Assembly (NCBI RefSeq): GCF_021532625.1 | Contig: NZ_JAKGAR010000004.1 | Span: 1-64,000 of the forward strand | Reading direction: 5' to 3' | DNA: 64,000 nt | DNA from: Octadecabacter algicola | Lineage (GTDB): Bacteria > Pseudomonadota > Alphaproteobacteria > Rhodobacterales > Rhodobacteraceae | Shown here: positions 18,732 through 28,394 of the stretch, in pieces | Layout of the letters: each line of letters opens with the position of its first letter | How positions within the stretch are numbered: position 1 is the stretch's first letter | Notes under the pieces: generated by a model | Told to the model about the DNA's origin: nothing | The model's database searches: none | What the model saw: the letters and a program-made list of their open reading frames with translations, nothing else | Position numbers and translations under genes: made by a program

Positions 18732-20420
18732 GTGACAGCGCAGGCACCTTGGGCTACACGGCGGCCAAAGAACCCCAAACAATTAGGTGCTCCGTTGCGT
18801 CAGTCCATCCTCGCTAATCTTGTTGGTCGTCTTGAAGACGCCGATCTAAAGCCCTCAAGCCGCAATCTGACACCTGATCGCTTGCGCATCGAGGTGTTGT
18901 CCGGCCTGACTGTTGCTCTCGCGCTTGTGCCCGAGGCTGTTGCCTTTGCATTCGTGGCAGGTGTTGACCCGCTGGTCGGGCTATATGCGGCGTTTATCGT
19001 CGGCTTGGTTACCGCGCTGATTGGTGGTCGCCCGGGGATGATTTCCGGAGCGACCGGTGCTTTGGCCGTTGTCATGACTGCTTTTGTGGTCTTGCACGGT
19101 ATAGAATATTTGTTTGCTGCGGTCGTCTTGATGGGGCTGCTTCAGCTCGTCGTCGGGTTCATGCATTGGGGAAAATTCATTCGCCTTGTGCCTCATCCGG
19201 TGATGTTGGGCTTTGTTAACGGCCTCGCGATCGTTATTTTCCTTGCCCAGCTTGGCCAGTTCCAAGTGCCCGGAACAGCACATGGCGGCAGCCACGGGAT
19301 CCCAAATGGCGAATGGCTGACTGGAACGAAACTTTACCTCATGTTGGCACTGACGGCGCTGACAATGGCGATCATTTGGGTTTGGCCGAAGATCACAAAC
19401 CTGATTCCAGCGCCATTGGCGGGCATTGGCATCGTTGCCATTCTAGCAATCGCGCTAGACCTCGATGTTCTATTGGTCGGTGACCTCGCGAGTATCGAAG
19501 GCGGCTTGCCACCGTTCCACATTCCGATGGTCCCTCTTACGCTTGAGACTTTGTATATTATCCTGCCCTTCTCGCTTGTTTTGGCATCCATCGGCTTGAT
19601 CGAAAGCCTACTGACTTTGAACTTGGTCGGTGAAATTGTTGGCAAACGCGGCGGCGCATCCCAAGAATGTATCGCCCAAGGCGTAGCCAATACCGTCACA
19701 GGTTTCTTTGGTGGCATGGGTGGCTGTGCGATGATCGGTCAGTCGATGATCAACGTGAAATCCGGCGGTCGTACGCGCATCGCTGGTACTGTTGCGGCGT
19801 TGTTCTTGTTGGCATTCATCCTGTTTGCATCGGGCCTGATTGAGAAAATCCCGCTTTCCGCATTGGTTGGCGTGATGTTCATGGTTGTGATCGGCACCTT
19901 CGCGTGGAACTCGTTCAAGGTGATGACCAAAGTGCCGCGCATGGACGCTTTCGTCATTGTTTTGGTTACTGTTGTGACCGTGATGACAAACCTCGCGATT
20001 GCCGTTGTTGTTGGTGTTATCGTGTCTGCACTCGCCTATGCATGGTCCAACGCGCGCCGTATCCACGCGAACACCCACGTCACGCCAGAGGGCGCAAAGG
20101 TCTACAAAATCAACGGCCCGCTATTCTTTGGCTCGGCTGAAGGCTTCGTCGAGTTGTTCACAGTTAACGACGATCCAAAATCAGTCATCATCGACTTTGA
20201 AGGGTCCCGCGTCGCTGACCAATCCGCGCTGCAAGCCATCGAAGCCGTCGCTGCCAAGTACGAAGACCACGGCAAATCAATTCAACTGCGCCACTTGACC
20301 CACGATTGCCATCAGCTGTTGTCAAAGGCCGGCCACTTGGTTGTGGATAGTGACGATGACCCTGACTACGAAATCGCGGTCGATTACTCTGTAAAAACGG
20401 GCATCATCGGCGGGCATTGA
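18732..20420 (+). CDS. SulP family inorganic anion transporter
   Basis: Up to 562 residues. An inner-membrane anion transporter of the SLC26/SulP family (sulfate, bicarbonate or similar). About 10-12 membrane segments run from residue 55 to about 440, starting with LSGLTVALALVPEAVAFAF, the family signature, and a cytoplasmic STAS domain follows from about 454. The given start is a GTG with a ribosome site too close; a TTG at 18795 with TAGGTG upstream would give 541 residues and is a fair alternative. It is divergent from mtnP. The ion cannot be named from sequence. Confidence 0.9.
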   Translation: MTAQAPWATRRPKNPKQLGAPLRQSILANLVGRLEDADLKPSSRNLTPDRLRIEVLSGLTVALALVPEAVAFAFVAGVDPLVGLYAAFIVGLVTALIGGRPGMISGATGALAVVMTAFVVLHGIEYLFAAVVLMGLLQLVVGFMHWGKFIRLVPHPVMLGFVNGLAIVIFLAQLGQFQVPGTAHGGSHGIPNGEWLTGTKLYLMLALTALTMAIIWVWPKITNLIPAPLAGIGIVAILAIALDLDVLLVGDLASIEGGLPPFHIPMVPLTLETLYIILPFSLVLASIGLIESLLTLNLVGEIVGKRGGASQECIAQGVANTVTGFFGGMGGCAMIGQSMINVKSGGRTRIAGTVAALFLLAFILFASGLIEKIPLSALVGVMFMVVIGTFAWNSFKVMTKVPRMDAFVIVLVTVVTVMTNLAIAVVVGVIVSALAYAWSNARRIHANTHVTPEGAKVYKINGPLFFGSAEGFVELFTVNDDPKSVIIDFEGSRVADQSALQAIEAVAAKYEDHGKSIQLRHLTHDCHQLLSKAGHLVVDSDDDPDYEIAVDYSVKTGIIGGH

Positions 20421-20500
20421 TCCGAACACATTGATGTTCTAAGGATATTACAGGCGCACTTACCCGGGTCCACGGGACGCCTATTCTTGGAGCAATCGGA

Positions 20501-20752
20501 GTGAGAAACGGTCTTATGGCCCTCGCCGCCTATGAGCGGTGGATGAAGCAATTTGCAGTGGTGTTAGGCGTTGGATCAACGCTGGCCGTTGTTCAAGGGT
20601 GGCACTTATTGGCCATGTCGCTCAGCCTGCCATTTTGCATCATCTGGTGCTATTGTGGCTGGCTGCGCACGGAACCCCAACTCAAGTGGTTAAACCTGAT
20701 GTTTTCGGTCTTCTACATTTACGGGCTCGTGCGCTATTTCGTGGTGCATTAA
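20501..20752 (+). CDS. Small two-segment membrane protein
   Basis: 83 residues, GTG start with TTGGAGC upstream. Two or three hydrophobic stretches (about 20-50 and 60-80) are separated by the short charged turn LRTEPQLK. No function is recognised. It follows the SulP gene by 80 bp and may be co-transcribed with it; it converges on the flavin reductase gene at 20756. Confidence 0.65.
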   Translation: MRNGLMALAAYERWMKQFAVVLGVGSTLAVVQGWHLLAMSLSLPFCIIWCYCGWLRTEPQLKWLNLMFSVFYIYGLVRYFVVH

Positions 20753-20755
20753 GCG

Positions 20756-21361
20756 CTATTCATCAGGCCGCACGAGCTGGAAGACGTCGCGCACAACCGA
20801 GTAATCCTTATACCCACCGCGGGCCAACGGCTGGAACTGCGTCACATCAAATGCACCGTCCACCATGCAATCGTCGCGCAGATGAACGCCGACGACCTCG
20901 CCAAATACCGCGAAATTCGCGGCCCCTTCGATCTTGACGATTTGGGTCATACGGCATTCAAGAACCGCAGGTGCGCCCGCAACATGGGCGCAATTGATTG
21001 TTTGGCAAGCCGCCTTTTCGATTCCAGCGTCAACGAATTCATCGGTCTCGCGTGGCCACATGCCACTCGTACGGTTCATTGCATCGCGCATGGCATATTC
21101 AACAGTGTTGACCGCAAAGACCCCTGTTTCACGAATATTGGCGACGCTGTCTTTCGTGTCCCCGCGATCCTCTTTCACGCTGGTCGATGAAAACATCACC
21201 TGCGGAGGCTCATAAGCAACCGCATTGAAAAAAGAATACGGCGCAAGGTTGTCCGCCCCATCCGCCCCACGAGTAGAAATCCAGCCAATCGGGCGCGGTG
21301 TTACAACAGCATTGAAGGGATTGTGGGCCAAGCCGTGGCCATCTTTGGGTTGGTAAAACAT
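20756..21361 (-). CDS. Flavin reductase family protein
   Basis: 201 residues. An FMN-binding split-barrel oxidoreductase of the flavin reductase (DIM6/NTAB) group. The opening FYQP with NAVVTPRPIGWISTRG, then NLAPYSFFNAVAYEPP, is the flavin-binding region of the family. Such proteins reduce FMN or FAD with NAD(P)H or act as flavin-dependent oxidoreductases; no oxygenase partner is next to it. It is single, divergent from the acetyltransferase at 21443. Confidence 0.88.
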   Translation of the reverse strand: MFYQPKDGHGLAHNPFNAVVTPRPIGWISTRGADGADNLAPYSFFNAVAYEPPQVMFSSTSVKEDRGDTKDSVANIRETGVFAVNTVEYAMRDAMNRTSGMWPRETDEFVDAGIEKAACQTINCAHVAGAPAVLECRMTQIVKIEGAANFAVFGEVVGVHLRDDCMVDGAFDVTQFQPLARGGYKDYSVVRDVFQLVRPDE

Positions 21362-21442
21362 CTTTGCCTCGGCCGTTTGTTACGATTTGGCAAATCAATA
21401 ACTTGTTTGCATTGAAAGCAAAACACGAAGAAACCTAAGCGC

Positions 21443-21925
21443 ATGGAACTGCGACAAGAAACAGCCGATGATTGGTGGGGCGTTGAAGCCCTCTATGACC
21501 TAACCTTTGCGCCTGGGCGCAAGGCGTTGTCGTCGTATCGTCTGCGCGATGACGTTCCACCCGTTCCCGAATTTTGCAGTGTCGTACAAGACGATGACGG
21601 AGAGATTGGCGGCGCGATCCGATGCTGGCCGATCCGCATTGAGGCCCATGATGCATTGCTGCTTGGTCCTGTGTCCGTGCACCCCACTCGGCAAGGCGAA
21701 GGCCTTGGCGGGCTCATGATCCGTGATGTCTTGGAACGCGCAGCACCAGCTGGCTGGCCGCGTGTGCTGCTGGTTGGTGACGCGCCCTATTACGAACGCT
21801 TTGGGTTTCGCCCGCTAAATGGCGTGGTGATGCCGCCTCCAACAAACCCTGATCGTATCCTCGGGTTTGGCCCATGGGCGGGTGTTCGTGGGCGTGTGCG
21901 CAAGCGGCTTGATTCGCTCGATTAA
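21443..21925 (+). CDS. GNAT family N-acetyltransferase (YhbS-like)
   Basis: 160 residues. Acetyl-CoA-dependent acetyltransferase fold. The strand LLLGPVSVHPTRQGEGLGG followed by LMIRDVLERA gives the acetyl-CoA pyrophosphate loop (QGEGLGG), and YYERFGFRPL is the typical C-terminal motif. Substrate unknown. It precedes the EcsC-family gene by 34 bp on the same strand. Confidence 0.88.
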   Translation: MELRQETADDWWGVEALYDLTFAPGRKALSSYRLRDDVPPVPEFCSVVQDDDGEIGGAIRCWPIRIEAHDALLLGPVSVHPTRQGEGLGGLMIRDVLERAAPAGWPRVLLVGDAPYYERFGFRPLNGVVMPPPTNPDRILGFGPWAGVRGRVRKRLDSLD

Positions 21926-21959
21926 TTGAAAACCGCAGTTTCATGCCCATATTAAAGGT

Positions 21960-22769
21960 ATGACAGCTGATCCCGACACAATGAGAGACATCACCCCCCG
22001 TACCCCACCTGCCCCCTTAAACGAGGCAGAACGTGCTCGAATTAAGGCCCTCGCCGCCCGCCAACACGCGGCGTCTGGAGTGCTCATGCAAGTGGTGACG
22101 TTCCTTGGAGGACAAGTCGAAGACGGACTTAAGCTACTGCCTGATACAACCCGCACCCGTCTGGACGGAGCAGCCGTGCGCGCATTGCGGGCCAGTTATG
22201 ATGCGGCTGGACGCAGTCGTGGTGGCATCGGACGCGCTGTTGCGTCTGATCGTGCGCACAAAGCTCTTGCGTCGGTTTCGGGTGCAATTGGTGGGCTTGG
22301 CGGTCTGCCGACAGCCCTTGCCGAACTCCCCATTGCAACAACAATGATTTTTCGCGCCGTGCAGCATGTTGCCGAAACGCACGGCGAAGACCCGACCGCT
22401 CCAGAAACCCGCGCCCAATGCCTGATGGTGTTTGGCAAAGGTGGCCACGGCAAAGAAGACGATGGCGTTGATACGAGTTTCATCGGCGCACGCATCGGGC
22501 TGTCAGGGGCCGCGATCAATAAACTGATCAGCAAAGTAGCACCTCAATTCGCCACGGTCCTTGGTCAAAAACTTGCAGGTCAGGCTGTGCCAATCTTGGG
22601 CGCTGCGGCGGGCGCAGGCACCAACTACACCTTTGTCAGCTATTACACCGACATCGCTCATGTTCATTTCGGGCTGCGATCCCTCGCCCGTGATTTCGGT
22701 GAGAATGAGGTCGCGGATGCTTTCCACGAAGAGCTGTCCAAACTGACGGGCCCGCTTCTAAAGGCCTGA
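21960..22769 (+). CDS. EcsC family protein
   Basis: 269 residues. Resembles the EcsC family, named from the third gene of the Bacillus ecs operon, whose biochemical role is unknown. Residues about 75-215 are rich in glycine and alanine with amphipathic hydrophobic runs (SGAIGGLGGLPTALAELP; GQAVPILGAAAGAGTNY), and the C-terminus is FHFGL-like followed by a helical tail. Starts at 21960 or 21981 are both possible and neither has a well-spaced ribosome site. It converges on ptsP. Confidence 0.75.
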   Translation: MTADPDTMRDITPRTPPAPLNEAERARIKALAARQHAASGVLMQVVTFLGGQVEDGLKLLPDTTRTRLDGAAVRALRASYDAAGRSRGGIGRAVASDRAHKALASVSGAIGGLGGLPTALAELPIATTMIFRAVQHVAETHGEDPTAPETRAQCLMVFGKGGHGKEDDGVDTSFIGARIGLSGAAINKLISKVAPQFATVLGQKLAGQAVPILGAAAGAGTNYTFVSYYTDIAHVHFGLRSLARDFGENEVADAFHEELSKLTGPLLKA

Positions 22770-22778
22770 AACCTGAGC

Positions 22779-25019
22779 CTATACCTGACCGCGAAGGTAA
22801 TCGCTGATCGCCCCACGGGCAGATTGGTCGCCCCGTGTACGGGACGCGTCGATGATCGACTTAACCTCCCCAAGGTCAATCCGGCGAAGCATATGTTTGA
22901 CCGGCCCGATTGAGGCTGGCCGCATCGACAGATTGTGTAAGCCAAGGGCTGCAAATGCGGCGGCTTCGATCGGGCGTCCCGCGTCTTCGCCACAGAAACT
23001 GACGTGCGTATTATGAGCCTTACAGCGTGCAATAAGCTGTTCAAGGAACGTCAGGAAACTCACGTTCAAAGTATCGTAGCGACGGCGAACTCGTTCATTC
23101 TCGCGGTCTGCTGCAAAGAAAAACTGCTTTAGATCGTTGCCGCCAATCGAAATGAAATCGACTTCCTCAAAGAATACATCAGGGGCAAATGCCAAGCTGG
23201 GCGTCTCAAGCATTGCGCCGATCTTGTAATCGTCGGGAACAGGATGGCCCAGACGGCGCTCCCGCGCCATCGCTTTGTCGAACTCGGCGCGTGCTGCGCG
23301 ATATTCTTCCAACTGGGCAACGAAAGGGAACATCACGGACAATGGCCGCCCATTTGCCGCCCGCAACAACGCCTGAAGCTGCATCCGCAAAACGCCTGGT
23401 TTTTCAAGGCCAACTCGGATCGCACGCCAGCCCATGGCAGGGTTGGGTTCTTCGATTGCCTTCATGTAGGACAGCACTTTGTCCGACCCGATATCCAACG
23501 TGCGAAACGCTACCCGCTGGCCTTTGGCAGCATCCATGACTCGCGCATAAAGCGCTGATAACTCAGCACGTTTCGGCATTTGACTGCGGATAAGAAACTG
23601 CAATTCGGTCCGAAACAATCCGACACCTTCAGCGCCCGAGCTTTCGAGCGACGGAAGGTCAGCCATCAAGCCAGCGTTCATGTGTAAAGACACGACCGTT
23701 CCGCATTTTGTCATGGCAGGAAGATCACGAATGCCAGCATAGCGCGCCTGTGCCGCGGCTTGCATCGCGATCTTGTCACCAAAAGCGGCTTTGACGGTGT
23801 CGTCGGGCCGCAAGTGGACAATGCCCTGTTCCCCATCAACGAGAATGCGATCACCATTCAAAGCTTCGGTCGTGATCCCTTTAGCGCGGATGACCAATGG
23901 AATTGCCCATGCGCGTGCAACAATTGCCGCGTGACTTCCGACTGAGCCTTCCTCAAGCACGATCCCTTTGAGCGCCTTGCCATATTCCAGCAATTCGCCG
24001 GGACCAATATTGCGGGCGACAAGAACAGGCGCGTCGGGCATGTCAGCCCCTGTCTGCGCGTTCTGCCCCGTTAGGATTCGCAGCAACCGGTTGGATAGAT
24101 CATCGAGATCATGCAGACGATCGCGCAGGTAATGGTCTGCCTGCCCCATCCGCGACCGCGCCAGCGATTGCTCTTTCTCAACTGCGGCTTCCGCAGACAA
24201 GCCTTGGGCGATGTCCGCTTCCATCCGACGCATCCAACCGCGGGAGTTGGCGAACATGCGATAGGCTTCTAGTACCTGTTTTTGATCAGTATTTACTGTC
24301 GCAGTTTGGGTCAGCATATCATCCACGGAGACCCGCAGCGTATCGACGGCTTCGCGCAGACGCACGGTTTCAGCTTCTGGATCGTCGGCAATAACGTTGG
24401 TTACAACTACGCGCGGTTCATGCAGGTAGACATTGCCCCCGGCTGCCCCTTCCTGACCGACTGTTCCTCTGAATAGGACGGGTTCTTGGTGACGGGCGCG
24501 CAGGGCTGCCCCCTCGCCTACAAAAACACCAAGCTCGTTCATCTCCGCCAAAACCATCGCGACAACTTCGAGGGCGTACACCTCATCAGCGGTAAATTCT
24601 CTTGGGTCTCGGCTTTGAACAACCAAAACACCCATCGTTTCGCCGAGGCGCTGCACCGGAATACCGCAGAAGCTCGAATAACGTTCCTCGCCAGTTTCCG
24701 GCATGTAGCGGAACCCTTTGGCTGCAGGAGCATCCGCCGTGTTAACGACCATACGTGTTTTTGCAACACGCCCGACCAGACCTTCGCCTAGGCGCATTCG
24801 TGTTTGATGAACGGCCTCTTGCTCAAGGCCTTGTGTGGCGCAAAGTTCCAGCGTTTCGGCGTCGCGAAACAGGTAAATCGAACACACTTCTGCCTGCATC
24901 GAGGATGCAATCAAGCCAACGATCTCGTCCAGACGCGCTTGCCCCTCGACGCCACTCGCCATGACATCGCGCAACCGCCCAAGCAGCTTTCGGCTTTCAG
25001 ATTCAAATCCTTGAGGCAT
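22779..25019 (-). CDS. ptsP: Nitrogen-PTS phosphoenolpyruvate-protein phosphotransferase (EI-Ntr)
   Basis: 746 residues. First enzyme of the nitrogen phosphotransferase relay: it takes phosphate from phosphoenolpyruvate and passes it to NPr and then EIIA-Ntr, a regulatory rather than transport system. An N-terminal GAF domain (about 10-150) distinguishes it from sugar EI. The phospho-histidine motif GSVGSHAAIVAR holds His363, and the PEP-binding barrel (GVGLFRTELQFL, then SIGGNDLKQ and SFCGEDAG) follows. ATG 25019 was chosen because GGGAG lies 6 nt upstream. Genes for NPr and EIIA-Ntr are not in the window. lysC is upstream on the same strand, beyond an acetyltransferase. Confidence 0.93.
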   Translation of the reverse strand: MPQGFESESRKLLGRLRDVMASGVEGQARLDEIVGLIASSMQAEVCSIYLFRDAETLELCATQGLEQEAVHQTRMRLGEGLVGRVAKTRMVVNTADAPAAKGFRYMPETGEERYSSFCGIPVQRLGETMGVLVVQSRDPREFTADEVYALEVVAMVLAEMNELGVFVGEGAALRARHQEPVLFRGTVGQEGAAGGNVYLHEPRVVVTNVIADDPEAETVRLREAVDTLRVSVDDMLTQTATVNTDQKQVLEAYRMFANSRGWMRRMEADIAQGLSAEAAVEKEQSLARSRMGQADHYLRDRLHDLDDLSNRLLRILTGQNAQTGADMPDAPVLVARNIGPGELLEYGKALKGIVLEEGSVGSHAAIVARAWAIPLVIRAKGITTEALNGDRILVDGEQGIVHLRPDDTVKAAFGDKIAMQAAAQARYAGIRDLPAMTKCGTVVSLHMNAGLMADLPSLESSGAEGVGLFRTELQFLIRSQMPKRAELSALYARVMDAAKGQRVAFRTLDIGSDKVLSYMKAIEEPNPAMGWRAIRVGLEKPGVLRMQLQALLRAANGRPLSVMFPFVAQLEEYRAARAEFDKAMARERRLGHPVPDDYKIGAMLETPSLAFAPDVFFEEVDFISIGGNDLKQFFFAADRENERVRRRYDTLNVSFLTFLEQLIARCKAHNTHVSFCGEDAGRPIEAAAFAALGLHNLSMRPASIGPVKHMLRRIDLGEVKSIIDASRTRGDQSARGAISDYLRGQV

Positions 25020-25118
25020 TTCCACTCCCACACGCGCGACAACAACACTACCTGTGGGAGAACGCTGCCGCAATGGTCATACCATGAAGGTTTGGAGACA
25101 TTTTGCAATGTGCTTAGG

Positions 25119-25167
25119 TGCCGCAGTATTTTGCGGCAACTATTCAACTAAAGACGCTTTTTGCGTC
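25119..25167 (-). terminator. Two hairpins after the lysC-acetyltransferase unit
   Basis: On the minus strand, GACGC-AAAAA-GCGTC followed by TTT begins inside the acetyltransferase stop codon (25153-25167), and a second hairpin TGCCGCA, loop of 6, TGCGGCA lies at 25119-25138. The T-tract is short, so termination may be partial. They separate lysC and its partner from ptsP. Confidence 0.45.
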
Positions 25168-25609
25168 AAACTTTGATGTCGTAGGTCACCCAAGCTGTCT
25201 GTTCCGCGATCTTGTCGTAAAGGCCGCGCGCACGGGCGTTGTCCTCGGCTGTGATCCAGCGCACCACGCTGTGGCCGTTTTTCTGGGCTTCGCCGCGTAC
25301 AGCATCAATCAATGCGCCAGCCGCACCCGTCCCACGGGCCTCGGGGGAAACAAACAGATCATCAAGGAACAGACCTGTTGCCGCAGCCAGAGGACGTGCG
25401 AAGACCCTGTAGTGGGTGATCCCAACTATCTCTCCTTCGTTGAAGACGCAAAAGCCGTTCACTTCATGGGCATGAGTGGTCAGCCATTCAAACACGCGGT
25501 CGCGCATTTCAGCGGTCTGTTCTACGCCATAAAATTCGGCATAGGCCGCATAGAGTCCGTCCCATTCCGCGTGGTGCGCGACGTCAATGGGGCGAACAAT
25601 CAGGCTCAT
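25166..25609 (-). CDS. GNAT family N-acetyltransferase
   Basis: 147 residues. Acetyltransferase fold with the acetyl-CoA loop SPEARGTGAAGALI near residues 91-104 and the preceding strand LFLDDLFVS. The segment YAEFYGVEQTAEMRDRVFEW is typical of a GNAT branch with unknown substrates. Its start overlaps the lysC stop by four bases (ATGA), so it is coupled to aspartokinase; no functional link to lysine or threonine synthesis is known from sequence. Confidence 0.85.
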   Translation of the reverse strand: MSLIVRPIDVAHHAEWDGLYAAYAEFYGVEQTAEMRDRVFEWLTTHAHEVNGFCVFNEGEIVGITHYRVFARPLAAATGLFLDDLFVSPEARGTGAAGALIDAVRGEAQKNGHSVVRWITAEDNARARGLYDKIAEQTAWVTYDIKV

Positions 25610-26844
25610 GCCACTTTTTCCAACTCAAACGCATCATGCAGCGACTGAACAGCCAGTTCCATGTATTTGCGGTCAATCAGAACGGATGTTTTGATCTCGG
25701 ATGTGGTGATGACTTTGATGTTCACACCCTCGTCGCGCAATGTTGCGAACATTTTCGCCGCAACGCCCGCGTGCGAACGCATCCCGATCCCAACGATGGA
25801 TACCTTGGCCACGTCAGTATCCGCGACCAGATCATGGAAATTTATCTCATCTTTAGCTTTCGCTTCTGCCATCGCTTTTTCGGCGCGGGCCACCTGATCA
25901 ATCGGGCAGCTAAAAGTCATATCCGTGCGACCCTCTTCAGAGATGTTTTGCACGATCATATCGACGTTTACACCTGCTTCGGCCAAAGGACCAAAGATTG
26001 CAGCAGCGATGCCCGGGCGGTCCGCCACAGAGATCAATGTCATTTTTGCTTCGTCGCGGCTAAAGGCGACGCCTGCTACTACGTTGGATTCCATGATTTC
26101 TTCCTCCGCACAGACGAGCGTTCCGGCTTCGTCAGATTGTTCTTCAAATGATGATAGCACGCGTAGGCGCACCTTGTATCGCATAGCCAGTTCAACAGAC
26201 CGCGTTTGCAAAACCTTGGCACCCAGCGACGCGAGTTCGAGCATTTCTTCAAACGCAATTTTGTCCAACTTGCGGGCCTTATCCGTGACGCGTGGATCGG
26301 TCGTATAGACCCCGTCGACGTCAGTATAGATGTCGCAACGCTCAGCATCGAATGCAGCAGCAAAGGCCACGGCGGTCGTATCGGACCCACCACGCCCAAG
26401 CGTTGTGATCCGACCTTCTGGGCTGATCCCTTGGAAACCAGCGACGACGGCAACTTTCATACCTTCGCCGAACTTGGCAGTGATGTTCTCTGTCGGGATC
26501 TCTTCGATCCGCGCATTGGCGTGGGCGCTTGTTGTCTGAACCGGCACTTGCCAGCCCTGCCAGCTGCGCGCGGGCACGTCCATTTCTTGCAACGTCAGCG
26601 CCATAAGCCCGGCCGTTACGTTTTCACCGGATGATACGATCGCATCGTATTCACGCGCATCATACAACGGCGACGTGTCGTTAACGAAACCCACAAGTTT
26701 ATTGGTCTCACCGGACATCGCGGACACGATCACAATAACGTCGTACCCTTTTGCGACCTCAACACCGACCTTCTTGGCCGCGCGCCTGATCTTGTCGACT
26801 GTCGCGACGCTTGTGCCGCCGAATTTCATCACCAGAACTGGCAT
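25606..26844 (-). CDS. lysC: Aspartate kinase
   Basis: 412 residues. Phosphorylates aspartate, the first step to lysine, threonine, methionine and diaminopimelate. The KFGGTSVA motif is at residues 7-14, the catalytic domain runs to about 240 (GRGGSDTTAVAFAAA, TDVDGVYTTDPR), and two ACT domains follow (from about 265 and 345), the sites of feedback control by end products. Length and layout match monofunctional aspartokinases. It is coupled to the acetyltransferase at 25166. Confidence 0.97.
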   Translation of the reverse strand: MPVLVMKFGGTSVATVDKIRRAAKKVGVEVAKGYDVIVIVSAMSGETNKLVGFVNDTSPLYDAREYDAIVSSGENVTAGLMALTLQEMDVPARSWQGWQVPVQTTSAHANARIEEIPTENITAKFGEGMKVAVVAGFQGISPEGRITTLGRGGSDTTAVAFAAAFDAERCDIYTDVDGVYTTDPRVTDKARKLDKIAFEEMLELASLGAKVLQTRSVELAMRYKVRLRVLSSFEEQSDEAGTLVCAEEEIMESNVVAGVAFSRDEAKMTLISVADRPGIAAAIFGPLAEAGVNVDMIVQNISEEGRTDMTFSCPIDQVARAEKAMAEAKAKDEINFHDLVADTDVAKVSIVGIGMRSHAGVAAKMFATLRDEGVNIKVITTSEIKTSVLIDRKYMELAVQSLHDAFELEKVA

Positions 26845-26902
26845 AGTTCACCCTTATTCCTTGTCCGCGCCCTGTTACGACGCAGGACCGCCCAGTGCAA
26901 GG

Positions 26903-28309
26903 TCACCGCGCCGCGAGAACAGCACCAGGATTAAGAATGCCACGCGGATCAAGCGCATCCTTGATCGCCCGCATCATCACGAGCTTTGCCGGATCACCAT
27001 AGGTTTCTAAATCCGTGACCTTCAGACGCCCAATACCATGCTCAGCACTGACGGATCCGCCGTACTGATGAACAAGATCATGAACAGCCGTTTTGATGGC
27101 CTCACGTTGGTTGGTAAACTCATCGCGGGCGCGCCCTTTGGGGGGAAAGACGTTATAATGTAAGTTGCCGTCCCCAAGATGCCCGAAGCAATTTATCCTA
27201 AACGCGCCGACCTGCGCCAAGCAGTCTGGCGCTTTTGCGATGAACTCTGGCACTGTGGAAATCGGCACCGAAATGTCGTGCGACGAAATCGATCCGATCC
27301 GGCGATTGCCTTCGGGTATTTGTTCCCTGATGGTCCACATATCATCTGCCTGTTGTTGTGACTGTGCGATCACCCCATCGAGGATCAGGTCACCAGCGGC
27401 CTCAAACAGGGTCTCAAGCGCGGCTTGAGCAGATTGACCTTGAGCAACTCCAACCTTCGTCAAAACGCACCATTCGGGTGTCGTCGCAAACGGTGCACGG
27501 TAGTCCAGCGCCACTTCATCCAGGAAATCGAGACCTTGACTATGAATAAGCTCAAACGCCGTTATGCTTTCACCGAGTTGATCCCCCGCTTTCGAAAGCA
27601 GTGCCACTGCCGCAGCTGGATCTTGCACCACAAACATCGCAGTTGCTTCATCCGCAGGGCGTGGCATCATTCGCAGGCTAGCGCCTGTAATGACGCCCAA
27701 CGTCCCCTCGGACCCGATCATCAGATCCCGAAGATCATACCCGGTGTTGTCTTTGCGCAAGCGGCTCATGCCGTTCCAAATCGTGCCATCAGCCCGCACG
27801 ACTTCAAGTCCCAAACACTGCGCCCGTGCATTGCCGTACCGGATGACATTCAAGCCGCCCGCATTCGTCGCCAGTAGCCCACCCATCCGCGCGGATCCCT
27901 CAGAGGCCAAAGACAGCGGGAACAATCGCCCGACATCAGCCGCCGCCTGCTGGACATCAGCAAGAATGACCCCTGCATCGACCTCAAGGACGTTTTCATC
28001 GGCGTAGATGCCCCTAACTTTGTTCAACCGTGCCAGCGACAGAATGATCGGGTTAAGCTCTTCGGTGATCTGTCCGCCAACCAATCCGGTCCCACCGGAA
28101 AACGGCACCACAGGAACATGCGCCTCAAAACAAGCGGCCATCAACGTCGAAACCTCATCTACCGAGGCAGGCGAAACCACGACCCCACGCCCCGACCATC
28201 GCCGACGCGGTTCTTGCAGAAACCCTGTCGGATCCGCTTGAAACGCCGCGTCAGGCAAAAGCCCACGCAACCGCGCGACAAAACTTTCATCAGCATTGTT
28301 CAATGTCAT
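26903..28309 (-). CDS. FAD-linked 2-hydroxyacid dehydrogenase (D-lactate/D-2-hydroxyglutarate type)
   Basis: 468 residues. A flavoprotein of the GlcD/DLD/D2HGDH group. The N-terminal PCMH-type FAD domain has VVPFSGGTGLVGGQ and DLMIGSEGTLGVIT, and the C-terminal FAD-oxidase domain has FGHLGDGNLHYNV (metal/substrate histidines) and VSAEHGIGRLK. It oxidises a D-2-hydroxyacid to the keto acid; which acid is not clear. AGGGATCGAG precedes the ATG. A single gene, 58 bp downstream of which lies lysC's start region on the same strand. Confidence 0.9.
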   Translation of the reverse strand: MTLNNADESFVARLRGLLPDAAFQADPTGFLQEPRRRWSGRGVVVSPASVDEVSTLMAACFEAHVPVVPFSGGTGLVGGQITEELNPIILSLARLNKVRGIYADENVLEVDAGVILADVQQAAADVGRLFPLSLASEGSARMGGLLATNAGGLNVIRYGNARAQCLGLEVVRADGTIWNGMSRLRKDNTGYDLRDLMIGSEGTLGVITGASLRMMPRPADEATAMFVVQDPAAAVALLSKAGDQLGESITAFELIHSQGLDFLDEVALDYRAPFATTPEWCVLTKVGVAQGQSAQAALETLFEAAGDLILDGVIAQSQQQADDMWTIREQIPEGNRRIGSISSHDISVPISTVPEFIAKAPDCLAQVGAFRINCFGHLGDGNLHYNVFPPKGRARDEFTNQREAIKTAVHDLVHQYGGSVSAEHGIGRLKVTDLETYGDPAKLVMMRAIKDALDPRGILNPGAVLAAR

Positions 28310-28394
28310 CTCGATCCCTACGGTTCGCCATTGTTGCTCGGGCGAGGCTATCAGGTTGATAGTGCAATGCAGCAGGACGCATGCGCCGAACCTA

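Noticed and set aside
22770-22778. Terminator between EcsC and ptsP
   Set aside because: The convergent genes are 9 bp apart with no stem in between.
9771-28309. tRNA or rRNA genes in the gaps of the housekeeping region
   Set aside because: No cloverleaf or rRNA motif was seen by eye; a covariance search would decide.
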